Assembly (NCBI RefSeq): GCF_041146395.1
Contig: NC_090997.1
Span: forward strand, 36,931,501 to 36,995,500
Origin: Eulemur rufifrons
Taxonomy: Eukaryota > Chordata > Mammalia > Primates > Lemuridae
Reading direction: 5' to 3'
DNA: 64,000 nucleotides
The translations under genes were made by a program, and so were the position numbers. The stretch's first letter is position 1. Each line of letters begins with the position of its first letter. Shown here piece by piece: positions 24,199 to 35,454 of the stretch. The notes beneath the pieces were generated by a model that was not told the DNA's origin, ran no database searches, and saw only the letters and a list, made by a program, of their open reading frames with translations.

Positions 24199-24639
24199 AA
24201 ACAAGCAAATAAATGAGCAATAATAATCTGTCATCATTTAAGCCATTATTTAAGTACTTTAGGCAGTAAAACATTGTTCCTAATTAATATGCTAGTGATC
24301 CAGGCTCTTTGTTTATTTCGTTTTGTTAAGCTGCTTCTATTTTCATGAAATCCTATGAAACATGTCTCTGTTTTATCAAAGCGTGGTCCATTATTCTATC
24401 TCATTAGAACCAAATGCAATGGTTCCTAAAATGCAATTTTTGGAGAGTTGGCTGGTCATTTCTCTGCTCAAAATGTTTCTAAGATAAATGGCATCAAGAT
24501 TTTTACCTTGTGGCCCCTGTCTGTGTGTCCAGATTTGCGTATTAACTTCTTACTACTTATATAATAGCCATGCCCAATTAGCCTCCACTAACTGTAGGCA
24601 CTATTTTCCTACCTGTCGCTTTTCTTTGCTTAGAACATC

Positions 24640-24780
24640 TTTCAGCATTTTCTCTAACTGTTGAAAGTTTTTCCATCTTTATTACTTAATTCACGTGACC
24701 TCTTCTCCAAGAAGCCTTTTAGTGCTTGGAAGAATGTCCTGCACATAGTGTCAAGTAAGTGTCAGCTATTATTATTATCT
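24640..24780 (+). repeat. L2 LINE 3' end trace, sense
   Basis: 'TCTTCTCCAAGAAGCC' followed by 'AATGTCCTGCACATAGTG' and 'GTCAGCTATTATTATTATC' follows the L2 3' end order. It is diverged and short. Confidence 0.5.
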
Positions 24781-27655
24781 CTCCTTCCCTTGCATTATGA
24801 GAAACATACATTGATTAAATAAAAATTGTATTGTCTAAAAGTAGTTATTTTCATGTGAATTACTTTTCCCAGAAGATTTTAAAACTCTTTAAGGGTAGAT
24901 TTGACCTGTGCTGTAGGTGTTCAGTTGATAAATTGTACTCTACTAAAGTTGACTTGAATTGGCTCACATAACTGCTCTGAGTTCTTGTCTCAGGAGGATG
25001 GTTAAAATTGAACCACGATGGGGGAATCACAGGCAGGTTGGAAATGCCGAGACTACTCTCGTACCACTCTTCACACAAATATATGTAAATATTCATAATT
25101 CAGTTTAATTTAGGACACTTCCAGAATTCCATTTCCTAATTCTCCTTATCCTCTTTTCAAAAGTTAATGAAATGCATACATTTTTTTGTTCATTACAAAA
25201 CATATCTATTCTAAGTTCTTTGAAAAAGTATATGGCAAAATAATCAGAATAATCAAAATGATAACTACTATGATAAGCTTCTGGCACTGGCACACCACTC
25301 ATGGGAAAAACAATGTTAATACGTGAACTAATTGAAAGTCATATGTGGATTGATACCGATGCTGGGGTTTTTTTTTTTTTTTTTGGGTATTAATAAGGTG
25401 GTTCTGAATGACTATCAGTAACAAGAAGTAGAGACTTTCAGTAGCAATGATGTCTTTGCTTTGATGCCATTTCTATGTCTGTGACTATTTCCATTTGGTA
25501 TTCAACATATATACTTAGCTAAAGCCATTTGGGGTAAGATATTTGTTCATTAAATCGCTATTTTCTTTGTCTCATGTGGTGATGAAATTCACCTTCTGAT
25601 CTACTGATGCATTCCTTTTATATCAATAATGAAGGCTATAGCACAGCAAAGATACAATTTTTAATTGTTTTGTTAACATTAGCATAATAAATATATATGC
25701 TTTTTAATTCAGAGAATGTTTCAGAAGTGGCAGGATATAAGCTTTGCATTGTTTATGTCCATAAGTGGTAATATAAAAGGTTAGGCTGAGCTATACAAAC
25801 GTTTCACCCTAGTTTTCTTAGGATTCAACATCAAATGTATTTGTGAAATGGTGGTTCAGGTAGATCATGATAAGGGAACACTTCCCTTATCTGTGTAAGA
25901 ACTTATGGTTTATTGTGAGAGTTGATCAGGCCTTAGCATAGTTCCAGGTCTTCCTCCTAGATAGCACCAGAATGCTGCTCCCCCGAAGGCCTGTCTCATT
26001 CCTAAGAGGTTTATGTCCATGCTGCCCACTGCCCACCCTTTTCATTGTTGCTTCTGTATCTGCTGTTAACCTTTCCAGGGAGCTATTAATATACAGCAAG
26101 TGAAAACCCAGATACTAATGTGACACTGAAATAAGAGAATTTCTAACTTACCCCTACAACATCCTGATTCCCTGATAAGCAGCGTTAACTTCTTCAAGGC
26201 CTGCTTTGCTTGGTTTTCATTTGTTGTTTTACAAAACACTTAAATTCTTTGATGTACTGCCCTCCATCCCATGCCTCCACCTTAATGAAGCCTTGCACTG
26301 ACCCCAAACCACTGGATGTGGACCTCTGTATCCTTATCCTTATAGTCCCTTTCTAAGGCTTGATGGCTGGGATTGTTACACATAATCAGCTTTCCCAGGC
26401 CTTTGCCTGACTAACACACAGTTTTCTAGATTTCTAGTTGCTGTGGCCAATCCATAGACTGCTTCTGAAATCCTGACTAAGACTGATATTTACTTTCAAA
26501 CACATCAGGATTTGCCTTTAGAAGTGTTATCCTCCACCTGGTCCCAGCCCTCATTGTTGATAAATGGCTAAGCAGATTTCTGACCACCTTTTCTCCCCTG
26601 TACCTTCATTCTGAGACTCCTCATCTGACTCTGCCTGGGACATGGCACTAATCAATAGATTGCCAAACATGCTTGGGACATCAATTTCTGGGTTGATTTT
26701 TTTTTTTAATCTTAAGTTGTAGTGAATACAAAACAGAAAAAGAAAATATTGAATTAATTGTTGGCCTTTAAGTAAGAAGCATTGCTTTTTCTCATAGAAA
26801 TAGTTGAAATTTGCAAGGAAAAAAAATCATAAAAAAGGAAAAAAATATCTTCACAGGAAAAAAATCCTGATGGACCTAAACCTAAGCATTAGCCATGCCT
26901 GTTTTATTCACTTGATGACTAGATATGAATTTTGTCAAAGAGTAAAATAAATAGGCAGTAACCATCATTAACTTCTTAGCATGGAGTTAGATTTTGAGTC
27001 TGGGAGAAACTATGTCATCAAGTTTTTTATATTTCATACCAAATAAATTTTCATATAGGTCTTCTGATTCATTACAAAGTGGTCAATATCCAGTCTGCAT
27101 AAAAACAGCTGGATTGAACATTTTCTCTATACCAGCTTTCTGGGCTTTGGATGGTTATCAGATGGTCCATAAAGATAGAGTCAGTGCTTAATTATTCTTA
27201 GCTTTGTAATTCCTGTTAGTTGTTTTCATAAATGTTTGTGTGATAGCCATAGGGTCTCCTGGTAAAATCTTGTCATAACTCAGCATAGGTTGTCCAATTG
27301 CTGAGCAGAAAGACAGAATTTGGAGCACTCTAGGAGTCACCAAAGGAAGGCTTGATATCCTAATCTTGTATTTAAGTATCACTGTGGACACGATCTAGGC
27401 CTAATAGCCTTGATTATTTGAGGAGAAAAATATCTGAGCCCTCCCCAGTTTTGTCTAGATCCTAGAGTATTTTCTCACCTTTGTGGACAACAAAGAATTA
27501 AAAATTATGGGAAAGGAATATCTATTAACTTTATTGTCCTGGAAGCCTTAATACCAGGTCCGGTCAAGTCCAGGGTGTTAGCCAAACCCACAGATAATAT
27601 GGGTTCATGATTTCATTCCTATAGCCCTGGAATTGGTTACAGTGGCTATTTTTGT
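24781..27655. other. Unassigned AT-rich region
   Basis: About 2.9 kb with no gene and no repeat I can name. A 20-base T-run lies at 25365-25384 and another T-run at 26698-26707; either could be an eroded retroelement tail. Open frames here are under 80 codons and lack recognisable domains. Confidence 0.35.
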
Positions 27656-27685
27656 TTGCTTTACTCTCCTTTTCTATACTTTCCT

Positions 27686-27757
27686 TCTAATTCTCCCCCT
27701 TTTATTTCCTTCTTTTCTTCCTTCTTTCCTTTCTTCTTTCCTCTCTCCTTTCTGTTT
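27686..27757. repeat. Pyrimidine-rich low-complexity tract
   Basis: About 70 bases almost entirely C and T (CTTCTTTTCTTCC-type text). No regular unit is maintained. Confidence 0.85.
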
Positions 27758-27923
27758 TGGATAAAGCACCCTAACACTCAGGCATCACTAAAAACATGTC
27801 TTATTAAAGATGCTATGGCACCACTTTTAACAATACTGATGAATTTCTCAATTCCAACTGTCCTAGTCATAACAAGGCCTTCCTAAAGTCCAGGCTATTT
27901 GGGGTTGCTCTGATGAGCCAATT

Positions 27924-28239
27924 TTTTTTTTTTTTTTACCTTTTTTTAATTTAAAAATATTAAGGGGGTACAAATGTTTTAGGTTACATGAATCATTTTT
28001 GTAATGCTTGATTCTTGGCTATAGGTGTGCCCGTCACCCAAATAGTGTGCATAATACCCACTAGATTGGTTTATTTCCCTGCCCTCTTCCCCACTCCCCT
28101 CTGGTTGCTTTCCACTGAGTTTTACTTCCTTCTGTGTACTTGTGTGTTCATCGGTTAATTCCAATTTAATAGTGAGTACATGTGGTGTTTGTTTTTCCAT
28201 CAGTTCATGAGTGGACTAATAAAATGTGGTATATGTACA
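27924..28239 (-). mobile_element. L1 3' end with 5' inversion (twin priming)
   Basis: A poly-T (27922-27937) is followed by antisense prosimian L1 3' UTR ('ATTAAGGGGGTACAAATG', 'GTGTGCCCGTCACCC', 'GTGAGTACATGTGGTGTTTG') to about 28200. There the orientation flips: 'GGACTAATAAAATGTGG' and 'TATATGTACACC' are sense-strand ORF2-end sequence. A switch of this kind is the signature of twin priming. Flanking CCAATT copies at 27918-27923 and 28240-28245 bound the insertion. No coding capacity. Confidence 0.85.
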
Positions 28240-28245
28240 CCAATT

Positions 28246-31200
28246 ATTTTTATTAAGAGCTATTCACCTTTGTCAACAGCATGCTTCTGCCTAACCTCTA
28301 GTTTGTACAAATGATTTTAGCATTAATGATGAGTAAACCTATTCGATATCTTTGAGTGTTCAAGTAATGGAAAGATTCATGTCATCAGTAGTTATGTTCA
28401 TGTTAGTGATACATGCTTATTGTAGAAAACACAGAAGTAAAAATTTCCCGTAATTCCAGCAGATTTCTACTATTTATGCCTCATTTTATTTCTCTATCTA
28501 GCTCTATCTCTAGTTATATTTGAGATTATGAATTAATCATATTCCATCTTTCAAATTGATATTATATTTTCTCTGTTTTTAAATATTTGTGTAGATTCTA
28601 TGTTAAGGATTTTTGGGATACTTTTAAAATTTGAATATGGTATACTGTACTTAAGCCTGCCTTTCTTGTTAACTGTTAACTTTGATTCCACCAATTCAAT
28701 ATTAAACATAATGCTGTTATAGTCATAATTTTACATTAATATTTTATTACATTTCTACTTTTTCTTAAGATTTATTCTTAGAAAAATATTCTTAAAAAAT
28801 ATAAACAATGCAAATATCTTATGATTATGATAGATTTGTTGAATTATTCCAGAAATGTTTAATAACAATTTATTATCTTTCTATTAGTATCTAAGAGTAT
28901 ATTTCAACATATAATTCAACATTATTAGAAGTTTCTTGTTTATGAAGATACTATCAAGATGTAATGCCAAATCAGCACGAGCATCTATTACATTATCAGA
29001 GGTTACCCAGTCTATCTACCAAATGTGGAATGGATTTTATGTCTACACTGGTGGTCAAATGGGATCCAGTATTTTTTAAAGATAATTTATTTTTGTTATA
29101 TCGTAAGCAAATTTAAAAATTTCACCTTATGGCACTAAAAGCTGTCATAGTAATGAAGTTACAGCAAACAAAAATTGAAATTTCTTTGCTTGGTAAATTA
29201 TTCAAATCTTAGTGAAGAAAAGGTTACTAATTTATTTTCACCTTTAAACCAAATACAAAGTTAGACTGCTAAGGAGATAGGCTCACTAACCTCTGGCCTC
29301 CTTTATGGAAGACAGAACTTTGATCAATTTCTAATTATCCATATTATAGCTTAATATATACCAATTAAGCACCATAATACTGGTTTTGTCAGGCTTTTTC
29401 AATGAACTTTAGCATCAAATAGAAGCAATGGTACAAAGGTTAACTAAAAATAAATGGTTATGCTGAGGTCACTTCTTGCAAGTTCTAGGACGGCCATCTC
29501 AGTGGAATGGCGCAAATAATGAACCTTTGCCTTCTGCTGTCCCTGAGCTGCCCGTGAGATGCCAAGGTGCCTACTTTCCCCCTCCACTCCTAAGTAAGCA
29601 GGCAGATGTGAAGTTGTCTATTGACCAAACTGGAAAGCCCACAGCAGTTTTAAATTTTAGATGCATCCTACCTGGGCCACTGTTTTGTCTTAAGGAAATT
29701 TTCTGCCCCAGCATTTGAAAAACCAAATGAAAAAAACATTTCTCTTGTAGATGAAAACAAAACTATTAAAGTAAATGCTTTTAGGAGCTATAGTATTTTT
29801 TTAGTTGTAATGTCTAAGTCCTTTAGTGCATCTTTAGTGCACAGAATTAAATACTGTTCTATTCATTTACATAACTGAATTTCATAAAGTTATCACAAAT
29901 TTCAGATTACTTTGACTTTTAATTCCATTGTTCTCTGAGATATTAATAGCATTTACCCACCCCTCCCCCCCCCCAGAATATTTCTTTTCTCTTTAGATCT
30001 ATATGCAGTGGTCACTGTATTGTAGTTTTCTGATCTTAAATCTGGTTGTTTGGCCCTTTCAAATTGTGAGGTGCTTCAGGGGAGAATCCTCAGATGTGAT
30101 GTGTCTTGAATCATATGAAGAAAATAACAGAGGGAAGTTTTGTTCTCATTGCTGCCTCTTCTTTTCATTATTTATTCAACATAGAAAAATACTGGTGCCA
30201 TTCCCCTTTTCTCCTTTCTCACAAACTCGCCTAACCTCTCATGTTCATTTTTTTTTTCCTACCTGCTAAAGATGCTTGTGTATGTAGGCTTCTTCCTCTA
30301 AGAATTAAAAGGCTTTTTCCCTCCTGAGATAAATATAGCATGTTTTTTGCCCTTTGTGTTCTGCTGCAACTGGGTTTAAATTAAACCCGCCTACTTCTTT
30401 TTTGTGTGGTGTTCTCATTGCTGGTGACATAGTGTCCTCAGTCCTCCATCCTGCTGTGTATTAAAATGGGGACAATGATGCCAGTCCTGTATTCTTCTTA
30501 TGTTCTCTTTGTGTCAGAACATCTAAGATTCTCCTCTATCTTATGAGTAAAAGTATAATCCTGATCTTTGATCACAAACTCATCTTTCATGGAAGGCTCA
30601 AAAAGACAATTCTCATCATCATGTGGGTGGCTATCTTGGATAACCCTTGAAGAAAGAGAATCATTTTAACTGTCCTTGGCTATCTTCCCTGGACTCCACT
30701 TTCTTCTGCTACCCACTTCCTCCCACATTTTTTTTTCTTTCAAAAAACTTTATGATTATTCACACCTTCTATAAAGTGAATTTTATTATCTAAGCCATGA
30801 TTAATGACTATATTATGAATAATCACCTTCTTTACTCAACATAGTGTATTTCCTTAAGCAAAGGTGTAGACTATTTGTAGTTACTTGGCATTTTGTTCCA
30901 ATTGTTTAAGGTGTTTTAGGAATTCTTAATGGCACTATGTGGGTAATAGCTTTCTTAAGCTTTGGCAGCCAGATTGGCTTTGTGATGTTTTTCTGTAGGG
31001 ATGGGGTAAGTTTCTGGTATAGTTGCAATCTCTATTCTTAGATATTTATCAATCACCCTGAATATGCACAGAACAATATTGGACAATAAGGGAAAATAAC
31101 CTGTATTGAAGAATGTATATATGTACAAAATGACTCAGAAAAAAAGCATTAATTGACAAGTTGCAAGTGTTCTACGGTCTCTTCAAAGAGGAGGCAGATG

Positions 31201-31545
31201 TTGATCAAAATCGTAAAATATAGGATTTAGGAAAAGTGAAGTGCTATGGAGAGAAATGTGGATGCATGGACCCAGAATTCCAAATAATCTGATACATAAA
31301 TAAAAAGTGGAGAGTGTGATTCTAGAAATATGGCTAAGAATCTCCTTCAGTTACAAGGAGTGTACCTGGAATGGGTGATCCTCTCTGCAAATGAACTTAT
31401 AGTCACGGTTCATTTGACTATGTCCATTCTGGGTCCAATAGGGCAATCAGCTGCCTGGTCATTTTTGTTGCTACTCAGATATGTGATTTGGAGAGGAAAA
31501 TGTCTTAGCATGACTCAATAATTCTAGCATATGAAATTTTAAAAA
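28246..31545. other. Unassigned region
   Basis: No gene. The stretch 28380-28800 has the feel of an old L1 or L3-like tail ('CATGCTTATTGTAGAAAAC') but cannot be assigned. A locally GC-richer island at 29480-29720 carries an 80-codon plus frame with no recognised domain. A C-rich run lies at 29957-29976, and a near-palindrome, GGGTTTAAATTAAACCC, at 30372-30388. Confidence 0.35.
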
Positions 31546-31549
31546 ACAT

Positions 31550-31675
31550 AGACATCACCTGGACTCATCCTTTCATTTTACAGAGAAAGTGACCCAGAGA
31601 GGTAAACTCACTCAAAGTCGTATATCTAGTAGTGGAATTAGAACCAAAATTTTCCATGGTTTTTGACTTCCAGAT
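31550..31675 (-). repeat. MIR SINE fragment, antisense
   Basis: 'CATTTTACAGAGAAAGTGAC', 'CCAGAGAGGTAAACTCACTC' and 'TAGTAGTGGAATTAGAACC' are the reverse complement of the MIR core ('cattttacagatgagg...ggtcacacagctagtaag'). Confidence 0.7.
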
Positions 31676-31982
31676 TGAGAAGGAGGAAGAAGCAAAGCAC
31701 TATTTTCTGTGCATGCCTAGCTTGACTGCTTGGAAGGTTTACAGGTGATGTCTAGGAAATAGTTTGTTAATTACGTCTGGACTTCAGAGAAATGGTTAGT
31801 TAGAGAAATAAGGATTTCAGGCTTCTTAGAATATAGGTGATATGAAGGATATATCCTAAGGAGACCAATTAGATATCTTAAGTCTGACTCAAAGGAGGAA
31901 ATTTCACAAATGTTGTGAGCTGCACCTTGACCATCAGCATTGCATTTGCTTATCCAATCTATTCACCCAGATTCTGCTCCAT

Positions 31983-32535
31983 TGCTCTGGTCTGAATGTT
32001 TGTGTCCCTCAACCTTTCTGTGTTGAAACCTAATCATCAATGTGAAGGTAGTAGGAAGTGGGGTCCTTTTTTTTTTTTTTTTTTTCCCATGCTACAAAAA
32101 TAGGTCTTTATTCTTAGGAAAATATAGTCAGAGCTAGCTTCCTTATGCTATACATAAAATCTTAACATCAAAGGCAGTACAGATAGTACAGATAGTTTTT
32201 GAACTGATCTCCAAACAAGCACAAACCCACTAAGTTGAAAAGAACAGGTAATTTGAGGTTTTTGGCAAAAGACAGTACTTCACACATCTAATCGAGCCTT
32301 TGGAGAGTAATTAGGTCATGACAGTGAAACTCTCATGAATGGGATTAGTGCCCTTACCAAAAAGATCACAGAGAACTAGCTTGTCCCCCACCATGTGAGG
32401 ACACAGCTAGAAGGTGCTGTCTATGCACCAGAAAGCTTTCACCAAACACTGAATCTGTGGTTACCTTGATCTTGGACTTCCCAACCTCTAGAGATATGAG
32501 AAATAAATTTTTATTTATAAGCCACCCAGTTTATA
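31983..32535 (+). mobile_element. MaLR LTR (MLT1A/MST-type), interrupted
   Basis: Left part 31983-32069: 'GGTCTGAATGTTTGTGTCCC', 'GTTGAAACCTAATCATCAAT', 'GTAGGAAGTGGGGTCC'. Right part 32297-32535: 'TAATTAGGTCATGACAGTG', 'CATGAATGGGATTAGTGCCC', 'CCACCATGTGAGGACACAGC', 'TTGATCTTGGACTTCCCAAC', 'ATTTATAAGCCACCCAG'. The two halves join exactly in consensus order, so the sequence between them was inserted later. The LTR's own 3' terminus is partly lost. Confidence 0.85.
32070..32296 (-). pseudogene. Retrotransposed 3' transcript end inside the LTR, parent unknown
   Basis: On the minus strand this is about 210 nt of sequence unlike the LTR, with AATAAA at 32112-32107, then 21 nt, then a 16-19 A tail (plus-strand T-run 32067-32085). 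CCTTT occurs on both sides (32065-32069 and 32297-32301), consistent with a short target duplication. This architecture is that of an L1-mobilised, 5'-truncated processed copy of an mRNA 3' UTR or of a lineage-specific SINE. It has no coding frame and I cannot name the parent. Confidence 0.65.
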
Positions 32536-32582
32536 AACTAAGATACTCATGATCATAGTAATGTACATTTCACAAAGCAGCT

Positions 32583-33860
32583 AACACCATCCATCCATCC
32601 ATTTATTCAAAAATTTGTTTATTGCAAACTCTTTTAGGTATTAGGGGATAAAATGATTAACAGAGTAAACAAGGTCCCTGCCTCCAGTAGTTAATACTAC
32701 AGTGAGGAAAATCAATAGTTTCTAAACAAATATGACCAAGCGAATTCAGATAGTGAAAAGTATTATAAGAAAAAATGAAATGGAGTGATGTCATAAAGAG
32801 TACTTGGATTGGGACCTACTCTGGTAGTCAGGGACAGCCTCACTGAATGGTAACATTGGAGGTAACACCTGAATGACCTGGAAGAAGAGCATTCCAAGCA
32901 GATGAAATAGTCAGTGAAAAGACCCCAAATTGGCATTGAACATAAAGTATTCAAAGGAAGGGAAGAAGGCCAGTGTGGAGAAGCCCTGGGTGGGGGTGGG
33001 GGGGGGGAGGAGAGAGCAGCGTGAGATGAAGCAGGCAGGCTGGATGGGGAGCTGATCTTACAGGGCCCCTCAGGCCAGGTGAGCAACTTTGCATGCAATG
33101 GAAAACCATTACTGTGTTAAAACAAGACAGTGATATGATTTGATTTATGTTTTAAAATGATGACTTTGGCTGCTGAGTTGCAAATGGACTGTAGGAGGCA
33201 GAAGTAGAATCACTAAGACCAGTTAGGAGCCACTGCAGTAGTCCCCATGACAGACTGTGAGGTGTCAGTTATAGTTGTCCCTGTAGAAATGAGGAGGAAA
33301 TGTGGTTTCTAGGTATGTTTTGGTAGAAGAATTGTTTCAACTTCTCAGTGGGTTGTGTGGGTGTGGGTGGAGAGTTCAGGTGATGAATGAGAGGAATCAA
33401 GAATTATTGCTAGATTTGGCTCTAGAAAACTTGTGGATAGTGGTGCCATTTATGGAGATGAGAAAGCTCAGGAAAGAATTGGCTTGGGGAAGAAATCAAG
33501 GCTTCTGTTTGGGGCAGGCACGTGAAGTTTGAAATACCTATTCTGTATCCCCGCAGAGATGCCAAGTAGGCAATATATGAAATCTATGAGCATGGGGATA
33601 TGCGAATAGACTGAGGCAGGAATATGAGAACCTGTGAGACTGAATGAGCTATCCTAGGAAGGCAGTACAGACACAGAGGAGAGAAGAACCTCGGATCAAG
33701 CTTGCTGGTGTGGGGGTGGCAGGGGCGGTGGAGAGTGAGAGTTGACCAAGCTTTCAAGGTTGAAAAAGAAAATGAGAAAGGAGACTGAGAAGACATAGTC
33801 AGCTAGGTCAGAGAAAACACAAATTATTAGTAAGGAGACACAGACACAGAGCTTTTGAAA
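32583..33860 (-). mobile_element. L2 LINE, long antisense copy
   Basis: The plus strand runs from the reverse-complemented L2 tail ('CATCCATCCATTTATTC') through 'AACAAGGTCCCTGCCTCCAG', 'AGAGCATTCCAAGCAGATG', 'GACCAGTTAGGAGCCACTGC', 'AGTAGTCCCCATGACAG' and 'GTAGGCAATATATGAAATC'. This is the order of an L2 3' half in antisense, with no preserved ORF2 frame. A G-run sits at 32990-33012. It is bounded on the right by the MaLR LTR at 33974. Confidence 0.75.
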
Positions 33861-33973
33861 TTTTTTTCTTTAAGGACAACTTACCCAATATATCTTTATT
33901 CTGCTTCATGTTACTGCCATCTTGATCCTAGTATCTGCTATACTGCAGATTTAACCAATAAATACTTTCACTC

Positions 33974-34366
33974 TGTTCTGGGCTGAATTATTCCTCCCAC
34001 CCCCAAATTCATGTTGAAGTCCTAACCTCCAGTACCATAGAGTGTGATTTTATTTGGAGACAGGGTCATTTAAGAGGTAATTAAGATAAAACGAGTTCCT
34101 TCATTTGGGTCCTAATCCAATATGACAGATGTCCTTATAAGAAGAGGAGATTAGGACACATACATGCATGCACACAGAGGAAAGATCATGTGAGGACATG
34201 GTGAGAAGGTGGCCATCTACAAGACAAGAAGAGAGGCCTCAGGACAAACGAAAACTGCTGACACTTTGATCTTGGACTTCCACCTTCCATAACTGTGAGA
34301 ACAAATTTCTGTTATTTAAGCACCAAGTCTGTGGCATTTGTTATGGCAGCCTTAGCAAACTATACA
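33974..34366 (+). mobile_element. MaLR solo LTR (MST/MLT1A-type)
   Basis: It begins 'TGTTCTGGGCTGAATTATTC' and carries 'AATTCATGTTGAAGTCC', 'TCCTTATAAGAAGAGGAGAT', 'GATCATGTGAGGACATGG', 'TTGATCTTGGACTTCCACC' and 'TAACTGTGAGAACAAATTTC'. It ends 'GCAAACTATACA'. Flanks are CACTC (33969-33973) and CATTC (34367-34371), a 5-bp duplication with one mismatch, as expected for ERV3-type elements. Confidence 0.85.
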
Positions 34367-35256
34367 CATTCCTTGTCTTGCTTCATTTTTCTGCAGCATC
34401 TAAAATTGTCAACTATCCATTAACAAATTGTCACATGTTATTAGTCCTGATATAAATTTAGCTAGAGTAAAATAGTCTCAAAATAACAGATGAGGTAGAA
34501 GTTTACTTTTTTTGCACGTAAGAGTCTGGGTGTAATTCCAGGAATAGTGTGGTCATGTTATGGTGTCAGGGACCTAAGTTCATGCTAACATTTTGCTTTT
34601 CAATCCTTGGGTTTTTCTTCATTCATTTGGTCCAAAATAGCTCACTTTCACATCTACATTTCAGGAGGAAAAATGGGCATGATCAGTCCTTTATGGAATG
34701 ATCTGAAAACTGCACACATCACTTGTCCTTACATACCATAGATTAGGACTTAGATACAGGGCCATGCCTGCCTTTAAGGGGAGCTGAGACAAATTAAAAG
34801 TGGGGATCCTAGTACTGGAAAGAAGAGGAAAACTGTTTTCCAAAATAGCTTTATATAATACATACCAAGCACTAAAAATGAATTTAATCTATCACTTTGA
34901 TTTTATCTTGTTATCAATATTATTTCTAATTATTCTTATAAAACTTTAGAACTTTTATATTTCTTAAAATTATTTGGCCTATACAGTTTAAAGGATTATA
35001 TTTTATATTTGTCCTTTTCTAGGAGTAGATGTGCTTTCCATCACATTTATTCCATGATGTGGTGAAAAGCAAAGGCTATGCTATTATTTCCTGATTTTTC
35101 TCACTTGTAGAATTAAAATATTTGATTAAATAATCCCTCAATTTTCTGTAAGATAAAATTTCTATGAATCTATGCCACATAACACGTATATTCTATATTT
35201 TCATAAATAATTGAGAAATGAGATATGTCAATGTAATTGTCATGTATAATAAATGA

Positions 35257-35316
35257 ATAATGAATATTCATTATTATGAATGAAGAAATTCATTCATAAT
35301 AATGAATATTCATTAT
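35257..35316. repeat. Perfect inverted repeat, 28-bp arms, 4-bp spacer
   Basis: The left arm (35257-35284) and right arm (35289-35316) are exact reverse complements, separated by GAAA. Each arm itself contains the perfect 18-bp palindrome ATAATGAATATTCATTAT, so alternative foldings are possible. All loop and flank DNA is AT-rich. The first bases outside the arms do not pair. It could extrude as a cruciform. Confidence 0.97.
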
Positions 35317-35440
35317 CTATTCAATAATGAATAAACATTATTTATTTCCAAATAACTATTCATATAGTTCCTAAACAGCTCTTCTCTATTAAAAAAAACA
35401 AAACAAAATGATCTTTTTTAGTATGTTTATACATATTAAG

Positions 35441-35454
35441 CCACAAGGTGGCAA
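35441..35454 (+). promoter_or_regulatory. CTCF-like motif
   Basis: CCACAAGGTGGCAA agrees at 12 of 14 positions with the CTCF core consensus CCASYAGRKGGCRS, within AT-rich DNA. Sequence match only; occupancy cannot be judged. Confidence 0.35.

Noticed and set aside
23930..24274. 114-codon minus frame
   Set aside because: Antisense Alu translation plus flanking DNA.
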